64,000 nt of DNA from Bigelowiella natans CCMP2755 (taxonomy: Eukaryota; Cercozoa; Chlorarachniophyceae), in NCBI GenBank assembly GCA_000320545.1, contig ADNK01000826.1:22441-86440 (forward strand), in the 5' to 3' direction. Position 1 is the stretch's first letter. Every line of letters starts with the position of its first letter. Both the position numbers and the translations under genes were made by a program. Of this stretch, positions 22,038 to 34,252 are shown piece by piece. Below the pieces are notes generated by a model. The model was not told where the DNA came from. It did not search any database and saw nothing but the letters and a program-made list of their open reading frames with translations.

Positions 22038-23291
22038 ATGCTGGCGACTATTTTCTACGCAGTGGCAGTTCCTGCTGCACTCTATGCATTCTCAGTCGTG
22101 TACCCCTACCTGCCTGTGTTCTCCTACAAGCACGTCTCCGATCTTGATAACACAATCAACAAGTTTGAGGACCAATTTGTTGACAAGAAGGGAGCGAAGA
22201 ATGCTGCGTCGGACAAGCGACGTGCAGAATACACGAAGACGACCGAGACCTTCTACAATCTGATCACTGACTTCTATGAGTACGGATGGGGACAATCTTT
22301 CCACTTTGCTCCTCGATACGAGGGGGAGGACTTCCATGCTTCCATCAAGCGATACGAGCACTACGTTGCTTCTCAGCTTGGTATCCCTACTCCTTGGAAC
22401 GCACTTCCTACTGAAGAGAAGAAGATGCCCAGAGTACTGGACGTTGGATGCGGAATCGGCGGACCTATGCGATCTGTTGCTAAATTCTTCAAGTACCGTG
22501 TGCGCGTTACTGGTGTTAATATTACAGCTGAGCATATCGAACGTGCCAAGAGATACAATGCCCGTGAGGGAATTAAGAACTGCGACTTCATCCAGGTTTG
22601 GCTCAACTTTAAGTGTGTTCGATAATGCTGTGAGAAGAAGGTTTTATTGATGATCGCATGTTTTTTAAGTCTCTACTTTTACATTTTGATTGATTTTTAC
22701 TTCTTGGACGTCACAATTTAGGGAGACTTCAACAAGATTCCTGTCGCCGACGGCACCTTTGACGCAATTTACGACTTCGAGGCTACCTTGCACTCTACCG
22801 ACACGCTGACGACATTCAAGGAACTGTACCGTGTTCTTAAACCAGGCGGACGCATCGTGTCAGCTCAGTACACTCTCTTGGATGCTTACGATGAAAAGAA
22901 CGAAAATCACGTCGATATCATTCGTCGTGTTGACAACACCAACGGATGCTACTGTGCGGGCCGTAAGACCGCTGTCACAACCAAGGCTCTCAAGGACGCT
23001 GGCTTCAAGATTCTTTCATACGAGGATGTTTTCTCAAAGGAAGCAGGCAGCGACATTAAATTCAGCGAAGTCTTCGAAGGCATGCGTGGCGGTCGTTTCA
23101 CAGGAACTCAGTTTGGCTGCTGGTGCACCTACATCTTCTGCTACCTTGGAGAGAGCCTTCGAATCCTTCCTAAGGGCACAGCTGAAGTACAGTCCATGCT
23201 CATGGGGGCAGCTGAATCATTCAAGCAGGCTGGTCGCGAGAAGATTCTTACCCCTGGTATGCTCTACGTGCTGGAAAAGCCTCTGAAGTAA
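22038..23291 (+). CDS. SMT1: Sterol C-24 methyltransferase
   Basis: The product (375 aa) is the ERG6/SMT1 enzyme that transfers a methyl group from S-adenosylmethionine to C-24 of a sterol side chain (cycloartenol or zymosterol type), at the ER. Two exons, 22038-22595 and 22722-23291, joined by a 126-nt GT-AG intron in phase 0. Landmarks are the N-terminal membrane segment, the family signature FYEYGWGQSFHF (residues about 77-88), SAM motif I LDVGCGIGGPMR (about 134-145), the sterol-binding YDFEATLHS (about 202-210) and LKPGG. Length matches the family (360-380 aa). Coding sequence looks highly optimised compared with its neighbours, consistent with high expression. SMT1 rather than SMT2 is a guess from overall form. 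Confidence 0.95.
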
Positions 23292-24126
23292 GCACAGATG
23301 CGAACATGTGTATGCGTGCTGCTTTTGGATGCTATTTTGCCGATTGCCGGACCGATTTGTGGCGTGCTACGGCTTAATCAAGATGACAGCTTGTAAATTC
23401 TGAATGATGAGGACTAACTAACATAGTGCATCCAAATTTTAAATCCACCAATTTTGTCACAACATGAAAGCACGATGACATCATTGTGCTTCTTTGTAGA
23501 TTGAAGTGTGCAATGAACGATGTTAGCGAGTCTTTGACAGCAGGCGAGCTGCGTAAGCCAAGCGCAATGTGTTGGCGATATCGTAAACTAGTGTAAGGCA
23601 TCATGCACGCGCTAGAGTTGAAAATGAGCGCCTGTGCAGCGCTTCGATCATAGCTGTGCGGCCTAGCTAGCTAGCTTTCTCCCGGGGATGCACACATGGA
23701 CGAGCCGAGGTACACACACATTGGCGTGTACACAGCTACATTGCGGATGACCATTGAGCAAATACAATCTTTTCATTACACATCCGTCTCACATAGGTCA
23801 TAGTAGTAGGCACAGACTATGCATTCCGCTGCTTTTTGATGATGGACACAGGAATCTTGAACCGACGACTGCAACGCAATGTGCACGCGAGTGCGCTTGC
23901 CTTGCTTGTATATACTTGCTCGCTCGTATGATAATAGTATGTGGTGGCACCTTTTGCAATGCTTCACATAATTCACTGCAGGCAGGGCCTAGCTATCTAA
24001 TGCTGCTGAATTATAATGATTCATGTGTTCTTGTATTTATTTTACGATCACATCGTAGCGAATTTCAGTTCATTTTACTTGGCACCTTTCACTAGACAGG
24101 CTGTGACAACCAATGCATTGATTCTA
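23292..24126. other. Convergent intergenic spacer S4
   Basis: The gap lies between the SMT stop and the 3' end of the giant PPR gene. It contains CTAGCTAGCTAG at 23663-23674, CATGCACGCGCTAG near 23603, and several CATG words. No gene is visible. Confidence 0.6.
23663..23674. other. Recurrent palindrome CTAGCTAGCTAG
   Basis: This is the second copy of the 12-bp palindrome also found at 16023-16034 and 46687-46698. Confidence 0.8.
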
Positions 24127-25553
24127 TTACAATCGGAATCGCCCCCCATCCCATGCACCGCCTTTTTGCACAGCTCTGCGTAACGCCTTCGGAACGTCAT
24201 CGCCAAGATCCTCCTCGCCGTTATTATTTGCATTCATATCTCCACCACTTTCCGGCGTGAAATCTTCTAAGTCTTTGCCTCCACCAGCAGCAGCGACAAC
24301 GATTGAATACGCACCTACAATACCAAAGCAGCAGCACTTATCACAAATGAAGAATGCCTGGTAGTAATGAAATCTGAAACTTCCTTATGTATAGGCAGTC
24401 TTTTCAACTATGCGTTGATTACTCTTTGTGAGTTGAGAAGTGATCTCACCTTCATCGAGGCTCCCGTCTGCTGCCACATCGAGGGCGTCTATCAAGGAGA
24501 AATCGGCATCCCGCTCACCAGTATAGAACATATCGTCTCCCCCTCCTTTATAGATTCATGACCAATAGTCACCAGCGTGCAAAAGAAGAAAAACAATAAT
24601 GGGCGATTAACTAACACTGGCTGCTCATGACTCTCGGAGAGCGCTCTGCAATGTTATCGAAAGGCGGAGGAGCTGGAGGCCAAAGTTGTTACCTTTATCC
24701 TCTTCATTGGGCGCTGCGCCGCTTGATTCCCCCCCCCCTTCATTTCCGTACTCCTCCTCTGTATCTCCATAGTAGTCCAGATATACCTTTGTGTGTGTAT
24801 TGGATATTTATACATGTAGTTAATCATACACCACTTCGGGTGGTTGATCAAAAACACGCTGAGGTCTTCCTCATCTCTTTGTGTTGTCCTATTTCTTCCT
24901 CTTCTTCTTCTTCTTCTTCTTTTTCTCCTCCTCCTTCTTCTTCTTTCCTTCTTCTTATTCATGCGAACAACAACCTGGTCGTCTGCAAGGGCGTCAAATG
25001 TGTTAGCATCGGGAGCTACAGAAGCCTCCGTCATCCTAGCAAACAAGTCCAAAGCCTTTTCCTGCGACAATACATGAGGATAGAATCAAGGAACATGCTT
25101 ATACTTCCTCAAAGAACAAGGAAACCAATAAGGACATCATCTTGCACATCTCCCCCGCCACCTCCCCCTTTTCCTCAGCAGTGTTCTCTTGATTCCCCAC
25201 CCCTTCCTCAAAGCAATGATGTGCGTGTTCAAAGGGGTATGGGTTCCATAAAATTGCGAATAGGAATCACAATAAAGACGACTTATGGTGACTATAATAA
25301 TATAGACGACAACGACGACGACGATGATGATGATGATGATGATCAACAGATATAGTTGGCGGACCTGCTCCCCAGCAGCTTGCATCGCACGCAAGACTCG
25401 GTTGTACGTGAAAGCGTCAGGCTGCAAAACAAAGGTAAGGAGGACGGGAGAAGGCGGCAGGAGACAGGAATAAAATCCACCACTCTCATCGTTCGTATCA
25501 TAATCATAATATGGGCCTAGATCAAGATCCTATGATCTCTATCTCTCTCTCTC

Positions 25554-25590
<37 letters not shown>

Positions 25591-25726
25591 ATTTGTATTA
25601 CTAATGCTACTGCTACTACTACCCGTAATCCTTCGCCTGGCATTGATTCCAGACAGTACAGCGCCTTCTCCCACTCCCCCGCATTGCTAGTTAAAATAAA
25701 CTCAACTCATGGAAGAATCATCACCG

Positions 25727-25760
<34 letters not shown>

Positions 25761-26441
25761 AACTATCACCAAGCTTGACATTTACTCTGCAAGTAAGTTC
25801 AGAGGGCGGTAAAGAGGATAGGAGCTATCACTATTCTTGTCATTATTATTATTCTTACGCGTAGGCTCCAATCAGTGTGGTATACGAAACGAGTGTGTGC
25901 TTGATCTCTTCATTCTGCAAGGATATGATGAATGTAGGACTTTAGTTAGGACTTCAGCCCGATGTTGCTATCTTTTTAGAACCAACAAGATATCGCTCGA
26001 ATATCTAGAAGAAATTGGGGAGCGGGGCCAATTCATACCGTCATTTCAATGGCTACTTTCTCAGCCTTCCTCCACAACATGGCCGCCGCGTATGCGGACA
26101 TCAACGCGGTGTAAGATATGACCTACAACATTGTGGGGGGAAGGGGGGGGGGGGGGATTACACGCATTCGTTAACAAATGATGAAAAGAGCTAAGAAAAT
26201 GAAAGAATTCAGTCTTAAATATCGATTCTGCTCACATTGGGCTTGTGATCCGTGGCTTTCATATGCCTGATTTAGAAGAGGGAGGAGGATACACAACACC
26301 AACAACAATAATAACTATGACGACAATCCTGATATGATGGTAGTAATGTCGAGAGCAATCTGTGGAAATCACCTAAATATCTGTAGAGCTTTGCGCCAGT
26401 CGGCTTTTTTCGCATATCCGGACATTAAGGTCGAGAAACTG

Positions 26442-26480
<39 letters not shown>

Positions 26481-29400
26481 GAGAGAGAGAGGGGGGGGAG
26501 AATATTTAGTGAGTTGAGTGTGACGAAGAATCACGTACGACGGTGCAGAGACAGACAACCACAAGAGTAAGAAGAAAAGAAGACTTCAACGATGACGACG
26601 AACACAGAAATCAAGGAACGCTTAATATTACGTGATGATATCTGGCTCGATATTGGCCGCAGACATGATATCGAAGACAATCAAAGCCCTATCAATATCG
26701 TGAGTCCTGACGCATGCAGATATCAGCGAGTTGTACGTTACGCGGGTAGGCGTCACCCTTCCCGCGCGCATAGCTCTCAAGACGTCCAGAGCCCTGTCTA
26801 ATCGTCCAGCCCGCGAGTATGCTCCTATCAACGCCGTGCACACTATGGCGTTTGGCCTGACTTTCTGATTGGCCATCTCTTGGAACACGCTCTGCGCCTT
26901 CACCCACTCTCCGCTCCTTGCACATGCGGATATGAGCGACGTGAAGGCTGGGGCGCTCGCGGGAATCTTCGCCTCGAGCATCATGTTGTACGCCTTCAAA
27001 GCGGCCTCCCAAGCCCCAGAACGACTGCACGCGGATATCAGTGCGTTGTATACGACCTGGTTGGGTTCTACGACGTTGGAAGCACTCTTCATCGCCTCAA
27101 ACACCTCCCACGCCTTCGTCCACCTCTCGCTCCTCCCACACGCCGCTATTAAGTTTACATACGTGTATACGTTCGGCGAAGAATTGAACGAACCAGCGCC
27201 TGCAGTGGTGGCTCTGCTGCTGCTGCTGCTGCTGGTGGTGGTGGTGCCAACAGCAGCCGCTGCTTGTTTGTCCTTTGGACTGAAGCCCGTCGATGATGAC
27301 CCTTCTTCAGTACTTGCAATATCGTTATTGTTACTAATATCATTATTGTTACTGCTACTATCCCCCCCCTCTGCAACAGGGGGCACATAGTCCGCAGCTC
27401 TAAGCAACGTCGCATAGGTCACTCTATCAGGCTGCAAACCGTCTACCCGCATCATATCAAACACGCTGAGAGCAGCCTCCCACTGCCCTGCCTTTGCTAA
27501 TACATCGGTCGCCGTATTGTAGAGTATTGTATCCACACCTACTTTGCCTTCACCAGACACTTCCCGCGCCCGCATCAGCAGGTCTAGGGCGATCTCCCAC
27601 GACGCCGTCTTCGCGCAAGACTTGATGAGAGCGGTGTATGTGATGGAATCTGGCTCGATGCCCCTCTTCTTCATATCCCCAAGGACGTTGAGGACCTGGT
27701 GCGTCTTTCCACAACGATCCAGAGTGGAGATGAGTGCATTGTACGTGATGACGTTGGGCTGCGCGTTGGAATTGGTCATCTTGTCGATCAATCTGGAGGC
27801 GTGCTCCCACATCCCCACTCGCCCATACGCGTCTATCAACATGGTATATGGCGCGGGTGATTGGCCTCCCTCCTTGCTCATGCCTCGAGCAGCGACAATG
27901 GCCATTTCCACCTCCATTTCCTTGAGGTCAGCGTACTCCTCTCCCCCATCGGGGATGCTGCCGTCGTCGTTGGCTCCGATGGTTCCGCTATCATGAACCC
28001 CATTGCGAGTGCTACTACTACCACTGCTGCTGCTGCTGCTGCTGCTACTACTACTACCACTGCCACGTCCTATTCTTCTGCCTGATTTAGATGCCATCGC
28101 CTCCACGGCCTTTCTGTTGGATATGATTGCAGCAAAGCTGTTCCCGTCGGGAGAGACGCCCTCCTTCTTCATCATCTCAAAAACCTTCTTCGCAGCGTGA
28201 GGGGCAGCATTTCTCTCGCAGAGGGCGATAAGCGCGTTGTAGGAAATAACGTTGGGCTTCGTCCTCGCCTGGCGGGAAAGCTCGACTATCTCAAAGGCTC
28301 TTTGCCAAGCGTTTGGTGATCCTCCCGTACCACAGGCCACGATTGCTGATGTTACCGCCGAGTTCATCGGTCTTATCCCCTCAGCGATCATACTGTCAAA
28401 CATCTCTAGAGCAGAAGCCCACCCCCCCTCCGTAGCGGATGACGATAGGGTTATGTCTTCCACGGGTGTTTCCTCACGTGCTGCTGAACGAATAAGCATG
28501 GCGTAAAGAAGGGCGTCCGGTTTCTGCCCGTGGGAGAGCAGCTTTGACCGCAGCGACAGCGCTGTTTGCCATTTCCCGGCCTGCGACAGAATTCGGATCA
28601 AGTTGGTGTAACTTATCACCGATGGGCTCGCCTCGCCACTGGACTCGAATGCTTCAACGAGAGCGAGCGCCCCTTGCCAGTCACCATTGCCCTCGTATGC
28701 CTTGAGACATGTGGTTAGTGTTTTCTCGTCGGGAGCTACGTTTCTTGCTCGCATCTCATGCAAAAGCGACAGTGCTACACTCCATCCTCCTTCGCGCACG
28801 CACAAGGACATGGTGCTCGTATACGATATCTTGTCAGGAGTTAGATGCACTTCCACCATTTTCCCGAGCGTCAGCAACGCTGCTTCCCAGTCATTATTTC
28901 TCGACAGCACCCCGAGTATGACTCGAAAGCAGCCCCTCCCCCATCCATACTTGTACCGCATCGCCTTTTTGGAAAGCTCAATTGCTCGCGGTAGTTCTTC
29001 AGCTTTTGCCAGCATCGAAACTGTTGTTGTGAAGGTCATTAAACTAGGCTCTGGGAGTGATGATGCTGGTTTTGCTGCCACATCTTTCCGAGTTTCCTCC
29101 TCTTCCGCGTCCTTTTTCTCCATCGTATTCTCATCAGCCGGTAAGCTAAGCGCTGGTAAGGATGTGAAACGATGCAAAAGTTGGAAAGCTGTCGGCCATT
29201 GATGCGGTTGGTTTGCTTCGAGCGTCCGCAACATGCTGTTGAGGTATCCAACCTCAGGCGGCCCATCTATCCTTTCGAATCTGGAGGAAACAACCAATTA
29301 CAACACAGTGAGATCATCATGACGAAACCTGGCAAAATAGATCATGAAAGGAGGGAGAAGACAGTGAATTTGGACAACTACCACCCACCTTTCTATCATC

Positions 29401-30572
29401 AAATCTAATCTTCGTCCAGAGCCGTATGCAGTGAGAAGGGCCATGAGAGCTTCTTGAGATAGTTCATCGGTGGTTATTTGTAGCTGATTCCTTGACGACA
29501 AAGAAACAGATTCGGCAGCAATGGCTTCCTGTTGATCTCCCCCACCATTTTCAGGAATTTCGTCATCATCGTTGCCGGTATTGTCAGACGTTGCCGTGAC
29601 TTCCAATCCTTCTGATATGGCGTCTTCTGCGGCAGGATAGGGTTCACATAGTGGAGGCGCGCTTCTATTCTCAAGATTGTGGTCAGTATCACCTGCTCTA
29701 CCGCTACTTCTAAATTCTCCTTGCCTGGTGACTTCTTGAATGTGTTTCTCTAGTTTTTCGTAGATTCTCAGCACCGCATTCCATTCTCCGCCATTTGCAA
29801 GGGCCCACATAAGTGCCAAGGTGTCCTCTGTTCCCGGTCTGTCCCTATTCTCCCCTCTCTTTTTATCGATGATCATAGCTCTATATCTTCGAAGGGCTGC
29901 ATGCCATCTTTTCCGCGGGTTCTCTTCCCGACGGCTACCTTGCACATTACCTGACCTCCATCGCTTTTCAAACGCTTGCGAGTTGTGATTGATGTCCTTC
30001 CTTCTCCTTTCTCCAAATCTACTATTACCTACCCCTCGATATTTGCTTCTCCCAGATGAGGGTCTGTTGTTTCCATCCGATTTATCAGTCTGTCTTCGGA
30101 AATTTGAGGCGACGACGTTGCCCCCTTTATTTTGACGAAATCCCTTTCCAAGTAGAACCCCTCGTGATCCCCGAATTAAGGCACCCCTGGTTCCTCGTTG
30201 GGATTGTTGATGAGGTCTAGTCTCCTTGGCGGTAGCATCAGCACCGTCCGGTAGGGAAGTGGTAGCAGCAACCGCAATTAGTTGAGAAGACGACGTCGAC
30301 GACTCTCGATGTTGAAGTATGAAGGGGCGGTTCATGGGGGAACGCCATTCTTTTCTCATTTTTCTGAGCGAGGAAGTTCCCCTACATGTTTGGAAAGGGC
30401 TCGCGGACGAAAGGAACTCTGGCCTGGTACCGGCATGGCTGTATGTACCACAACCCCTGCCCTTCTGCACTACTGCGCCGAGCACGGAATTGTGGATCTC
30501 ATAACGCAGAGCCAAGACAATTGTAACCCCAAATATAAAGCATTTTCCACCCCAAATCCCCCTGCGCTGCAT
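24127..30572 (-). CDS. Giant PPR protein with plastid-type presequence and acidic tail, 12 exons
   Basis: The product (1,551 aa) is a P-class PPR protein with about 20 repeats, for example VTYNSLISACVRTHDIDRAL, NAIVCTALIGAYSRAGRLDR and NVITYNALISTLDRCGKTHQ. Exons: 30572-29389, 29280-26632, 26438-26373, 26266-26236, 26122-26039, 25914-25859, 25686-25623, 25421-25365, 25061-24975, 24786-24693, 24545-24450 and 24314-24127; all GT-AG, phases agree throughout. The start (MQRRGIWGGKCFIFGVTIVLAL) is a signal-peptide-like segment followed by a basic Ser/Arg stretch, so I infer a plastid location. Poly-Ser and Asn inserts separate repeat blocks. The C-terminus after the last repeat is acidic (YYGDTEEEYGNEGGGE, GDDMFYTGERDADFSL) and ends GAWDGGRFRL, unlike plant DYW/E tails. 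Expected role: processing or translation of a plastid RNA. The target is unknown. Confidence 0.93.
25538..25760. repeat. (CT)n and (TCA)n microsatellites in giant-PPR introns
   Basis: CT units at about 25538-25588 and TCA units at about 25722-25760, in the introns flanking exon 25686-25623. A (GA)n run also lies at 26443-26489, and GAT/GAC repeats at 25311-25342. Confidence 0.9.
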
Positions 30573-31195
30573 GGCCAGCCCTCAACAGGGAGGGGGTGGG
30601 AGGGGGAAAAGTTTTCGAATGGAGGGGGGTAGACGATGCTCGGCCGCAAGGTGATTTTAGCTAGCTTTTCACGTCCCAACTATGATGTCGTATGACAAAA
30701 ATCGGCTTGCTTTTTTTCACATTCGCTCTGGTTTGCATGAGGGGAAACCACACATCCTTAGAAAATCTGGCAGAATTATAACCAGATTGAATCTTGTATG
30801 TGAGCTTTTACTTTTACGAAAATAGGAAATTCTAACGGCCCTACATATTATAGCACGATTACGTTTATTAGAAGTTTCCCTGGTAAAACCAAGTTTCCGC
30901 ATTTTATCTCGATATGTTGTTGGGTTATTGTTGCTTCAGGTACGGTTGGTAAAGAAAGTACATCATTTCCGCTGTGCGACAACGTTTTCTCTCATAAATC
31001 AGCACAGAATAGAGAGGTTTGGCGGGAATGAAAACCCGCATTGTGGTCGGAACGAAAGAACACTACTGACGGGAAGGAGCTGTGCTCCCCTTGCGCACAA
31101 CACTTGATACGATGGTAGAAGTGATTCACAGATAATAACTCTAGAGCCGTGACGTGATTGTGGTTTCTTACCCTTTCAAGGACGATAATAGTGGC
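30573..31195. promoter_or_regulatory. Divergent spacer between giant PPR and ubinuclein genes
   Basis: This 623-bp gap between opposed starts presumably contains both promoters. It includes G-rich runs at 30589-30630. It also has a TTAGCTAGC-type word at 30657-30666, the only such word I noticed in a divergent gap. No gene is visible. Confidence 0.4.
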
Positions 31196-32730
31196 ATGGA
31201 AACAGAAGGGCAGTCCGAAGACGAGAAAGATGTGGAGGACGTAGAAGAAGACATTGAGGAAGATGAAGACGATGACGAAGACGAGGATGAAGATATGGAT
31301 TTAGGTAAGAGTATAGGAAAATTAGTGATGAGTTGGAAATATGGACAATGAACACAGTACCTGTTGGTTATTTTTTTGCCTTCCCTTTAGATAAGGACAA
31401 AGCGGACCTAACAGATTCAACGCCTCTAAGAAAGAGACAGATGAGTTCTGAGAATGAGCAGAACTCACAATCTAGACGTTATTTTGTTCGTATTCATCCA
31501 GATAGAGTCAACATTATAGATTGCGAGGATTTAAAAAAACGCCAGAAAGACCCTCTATCAGGAACTTCAAAAGCAATGTCTGACATGGTTCACACTGCCA
31601 AATTCTTGGGGAGCACATCCTTTCACGACGACGATTCCGACTCTGAGGAGCTTCCACTTGCACCTGCGCCAAAAAGAAAGCGTGACAACAATTACGATAC
31701 TGATGATCCTTTCATCGATGACCATGAAGCCATAGACATCCGCAATGACGATTCGCATGATGCTGAAACTAAGTATTTCGTCCATGCTTCCTCAACTGGT
31801 GCTCTGACTGATTGTAAAAATCCTGTTAACGTTCTCGTGCCGCGAAAAAAGAAAAGGAAGACTCTTGCAGCCTTGCTTCCGTCTCCTGTAACGGACGCGC
31901 TCAATAAGTTGAAAAGTAAGTATACGGAAGTTATGGAGGGAGAAGACGGTCGACCGCGCGCGATTCCTTCATCACTTGATAATCTTCTCTATAATGTGGA
32001 GAGTCGACGCCGTAGCATGGGCAACGAACGTCCTAAGCAAAAACGATTCTGGGATAGCTTGCAACAGGTACTTCCATGGAAGCTACAGACTTTAAAAAGC
32101 CGTATGAAAACACTTTTCGAGTCCAAAAGGGCAAGTCATTTGCGGGAGGAAGTGGAGAAGGTGACATTACAATTGAAAGAGAATATCAAAGTGGAAATCG
32201 GTGTGATCCTCGATAAAAAGAACGCACGAAGTGATCAGGACACCAGTAAAGTTCGACCGCGATGGAAAATATTGGCTGATGACTTGGTCAAAGTGGTGGA
32301 TCTGAAGAAACAAGAGACAACCGCCATGAACCATTCCCTCACTAAAAATAATAAAATTGACGTCAAGGGAGTTGTTATAAAATTGTTAAAGGAAATAGCG
32401 GCTCTCTGGCCGGCTGAATGTGATGTCACCTACACACACCTTCGAAGTGTGTATAAGCGATATTCAAAGAAAGATAGTAAGCAAGTCGGTAAAACTGCGT
32501 CTGCACATTTGAACTCACCAACGCCTTCGACCCCATCTGGTGCAAAAAGGATTCCATCCTCCTCCCTGCGTACTGCTGGTCGAAGCGAAAGTAAAAAGTC
32601 AGCTGCCAAAACAAACGCAAAGATTGAAAAGAAAAGGGCTACTAGCACGAAAGGAAAGGGTAATCTTCGTTCAATGAATCTGCTCAAACTACCAAAGAAG
32701 CCTTGGCTACCTCTTTATTTTCCTACATAG
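31196..32730 (+). CDS. UBN: Ubinuclein/HPC2 subunit of the HIRA histone chaperone
   Basis: The product (482 aa) belongs to the ubinuclein/Hpc2 family, the HIRA-complex subunit that deposits histone H3.3 outside replication. Exons 31196-31304 and 31391-32730, with an 86-nt GT-AG intron. The Hpc2-related domain is clear at residues about 138-180: NNYDTDDPFIDDHEAID, then FVHASSTGAL. The ubinuclein middle domain follows at about 226-311 (PSSLDNLLYNVESRRRS ... RFWDSLQQVLPWKLQTL). The N-terminus is a strongly acidic Asp/Glu tract and the C-terminus is basic and Ser/Lys-rich, typical of histone chaperone partners. The ATG at 31196 is the first in the acidic exon. It is shorter than animal ubinucleins (about 1,100 aa) and closer to yeast Hpc2 in size. 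Confidence 0.85.
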
Positions 32731-33696
32731 AAGTAAAATCTATGGTTACTGTCGCTCCTAGGACATGCTGACACTGTGTATAAAGGAACCATTGGAAAAG
32801 TTGACATCAAATGAATGAATTCGTAACTTAATTAAATTTTAGTCTGAGTATTTTACAACTTAAGTACATCCAAGCAAATTTACAGTAAGTGAAAAAGTAT
32901 GCTATTGTGTCCACAAGCAAACAAGGTGGACATGTGTTCACGTATGGAGTGTCTAATCGTATCTCAGATAACCAAACCAATAATTATTAAATATGAAAGA
33001 AAAACCATCTCAAGTGAGTGCATCCGAGCAAGCGTCGTAAGCATACACTTGCGCAATGCACTTCCCACATCTGCTCGACATACATGGTTACATATCACCT
33101 ACGCACGCAGATGCTCATATACCAGCGACGAAGACATTAAGACATATGCTCAATGATCGAACTAATGCACATCTGCAATCAGCGTTATAAACCAGCAGCA
33201 GATCTAGAGATGCTCAAAGCAAATGTGTCCGTCAGTCCTAGCCTCAAATGTATGCTGCATAAGTCAATGTATATAATAAACGCATGCAGGCGTCACACAG
33301 CCACTCTGGCTGACATGACCATTGTGGATTGCTATTTCAATCAACTAGACGGTGTGTATATGTGCGCATACGCAGCTATGTCTCCTCTCATTGATGCTAC
33401 ATGCGCTATTGTCGCTTCCTACGTGCTCCATCACAACACGTACAGCCGATCAACACCGTGATAGCGCAACGCATTATAACCATTGTTATAATTATTTAGC
33501 AATGTCATTATGCTCGTTACAGTCACGTCTATTGTGTAGCTATATCTAGTATATATATTTGCTCTTTACTAAGTACTGCACTCATCATCTACATGCAAAA
33601 TGGGTCGCTGGGTGCATTCTACACAACGCTTTACTACATCCTATGACTAGCCGCAAATAAGATCATTTCTCATAAAAACTAATAAATAAATCATAC
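32731..33696. other. Convergent intergenic spacer S5
   Basis: This 966-bp gap lies between the ubinuclein and RRM-protein 3' ends. It is relatively AT-rich, with GCATGC (33282-33288), ACATGCGC, CTAG and CATG words spread over 32930-33660. No gene or RNA is visible. Confidence 0.55.
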
Positions 33697-34203
33697 TCAC
33701 ACATGGTTTTTCGGTCTTAATCTTATTTTTCGGCCTTTGAAAAAGGAACCATTTTTGAGAACAAATTTTCGGAGGTTTTCTGTGTTGTGAAATTCGACGA
33801 AGCCACAACCTTTTTGCTTCTTTGTTTTCCGGTCCTTTAATAAAAAGATTTTCTTAACACCTGCTGCAGAGCCACCCGCCCATGCTTCCAGATCTTTCTC
33901 GTCAAGCTCAAACGGAAGATTTCCCACGAAACACGAAGTAGCTCCTTCGACAACCTTACATAATATTTGGAACTCAGGAATCTTAAGACACTAAAGAAAT
34001 TCAAGCTGCCCGAATACCTACCTCGGACATCATTTTCGTACGATCTCGCGAGTATTCTACTCGGACATCCCTATAAGGTTTATAAATCCGAATGTAGCAA
34101 AAAGACCAGAGTGAGAGGAGGAATATACAAACCAATATTTACAATTAGTTCACATGTTAGCATTAACTTAACAAGTGTTTACGTTCACACACGCACACAC
34201 ACA

Positions 34204-34252
<49 letters not shown>

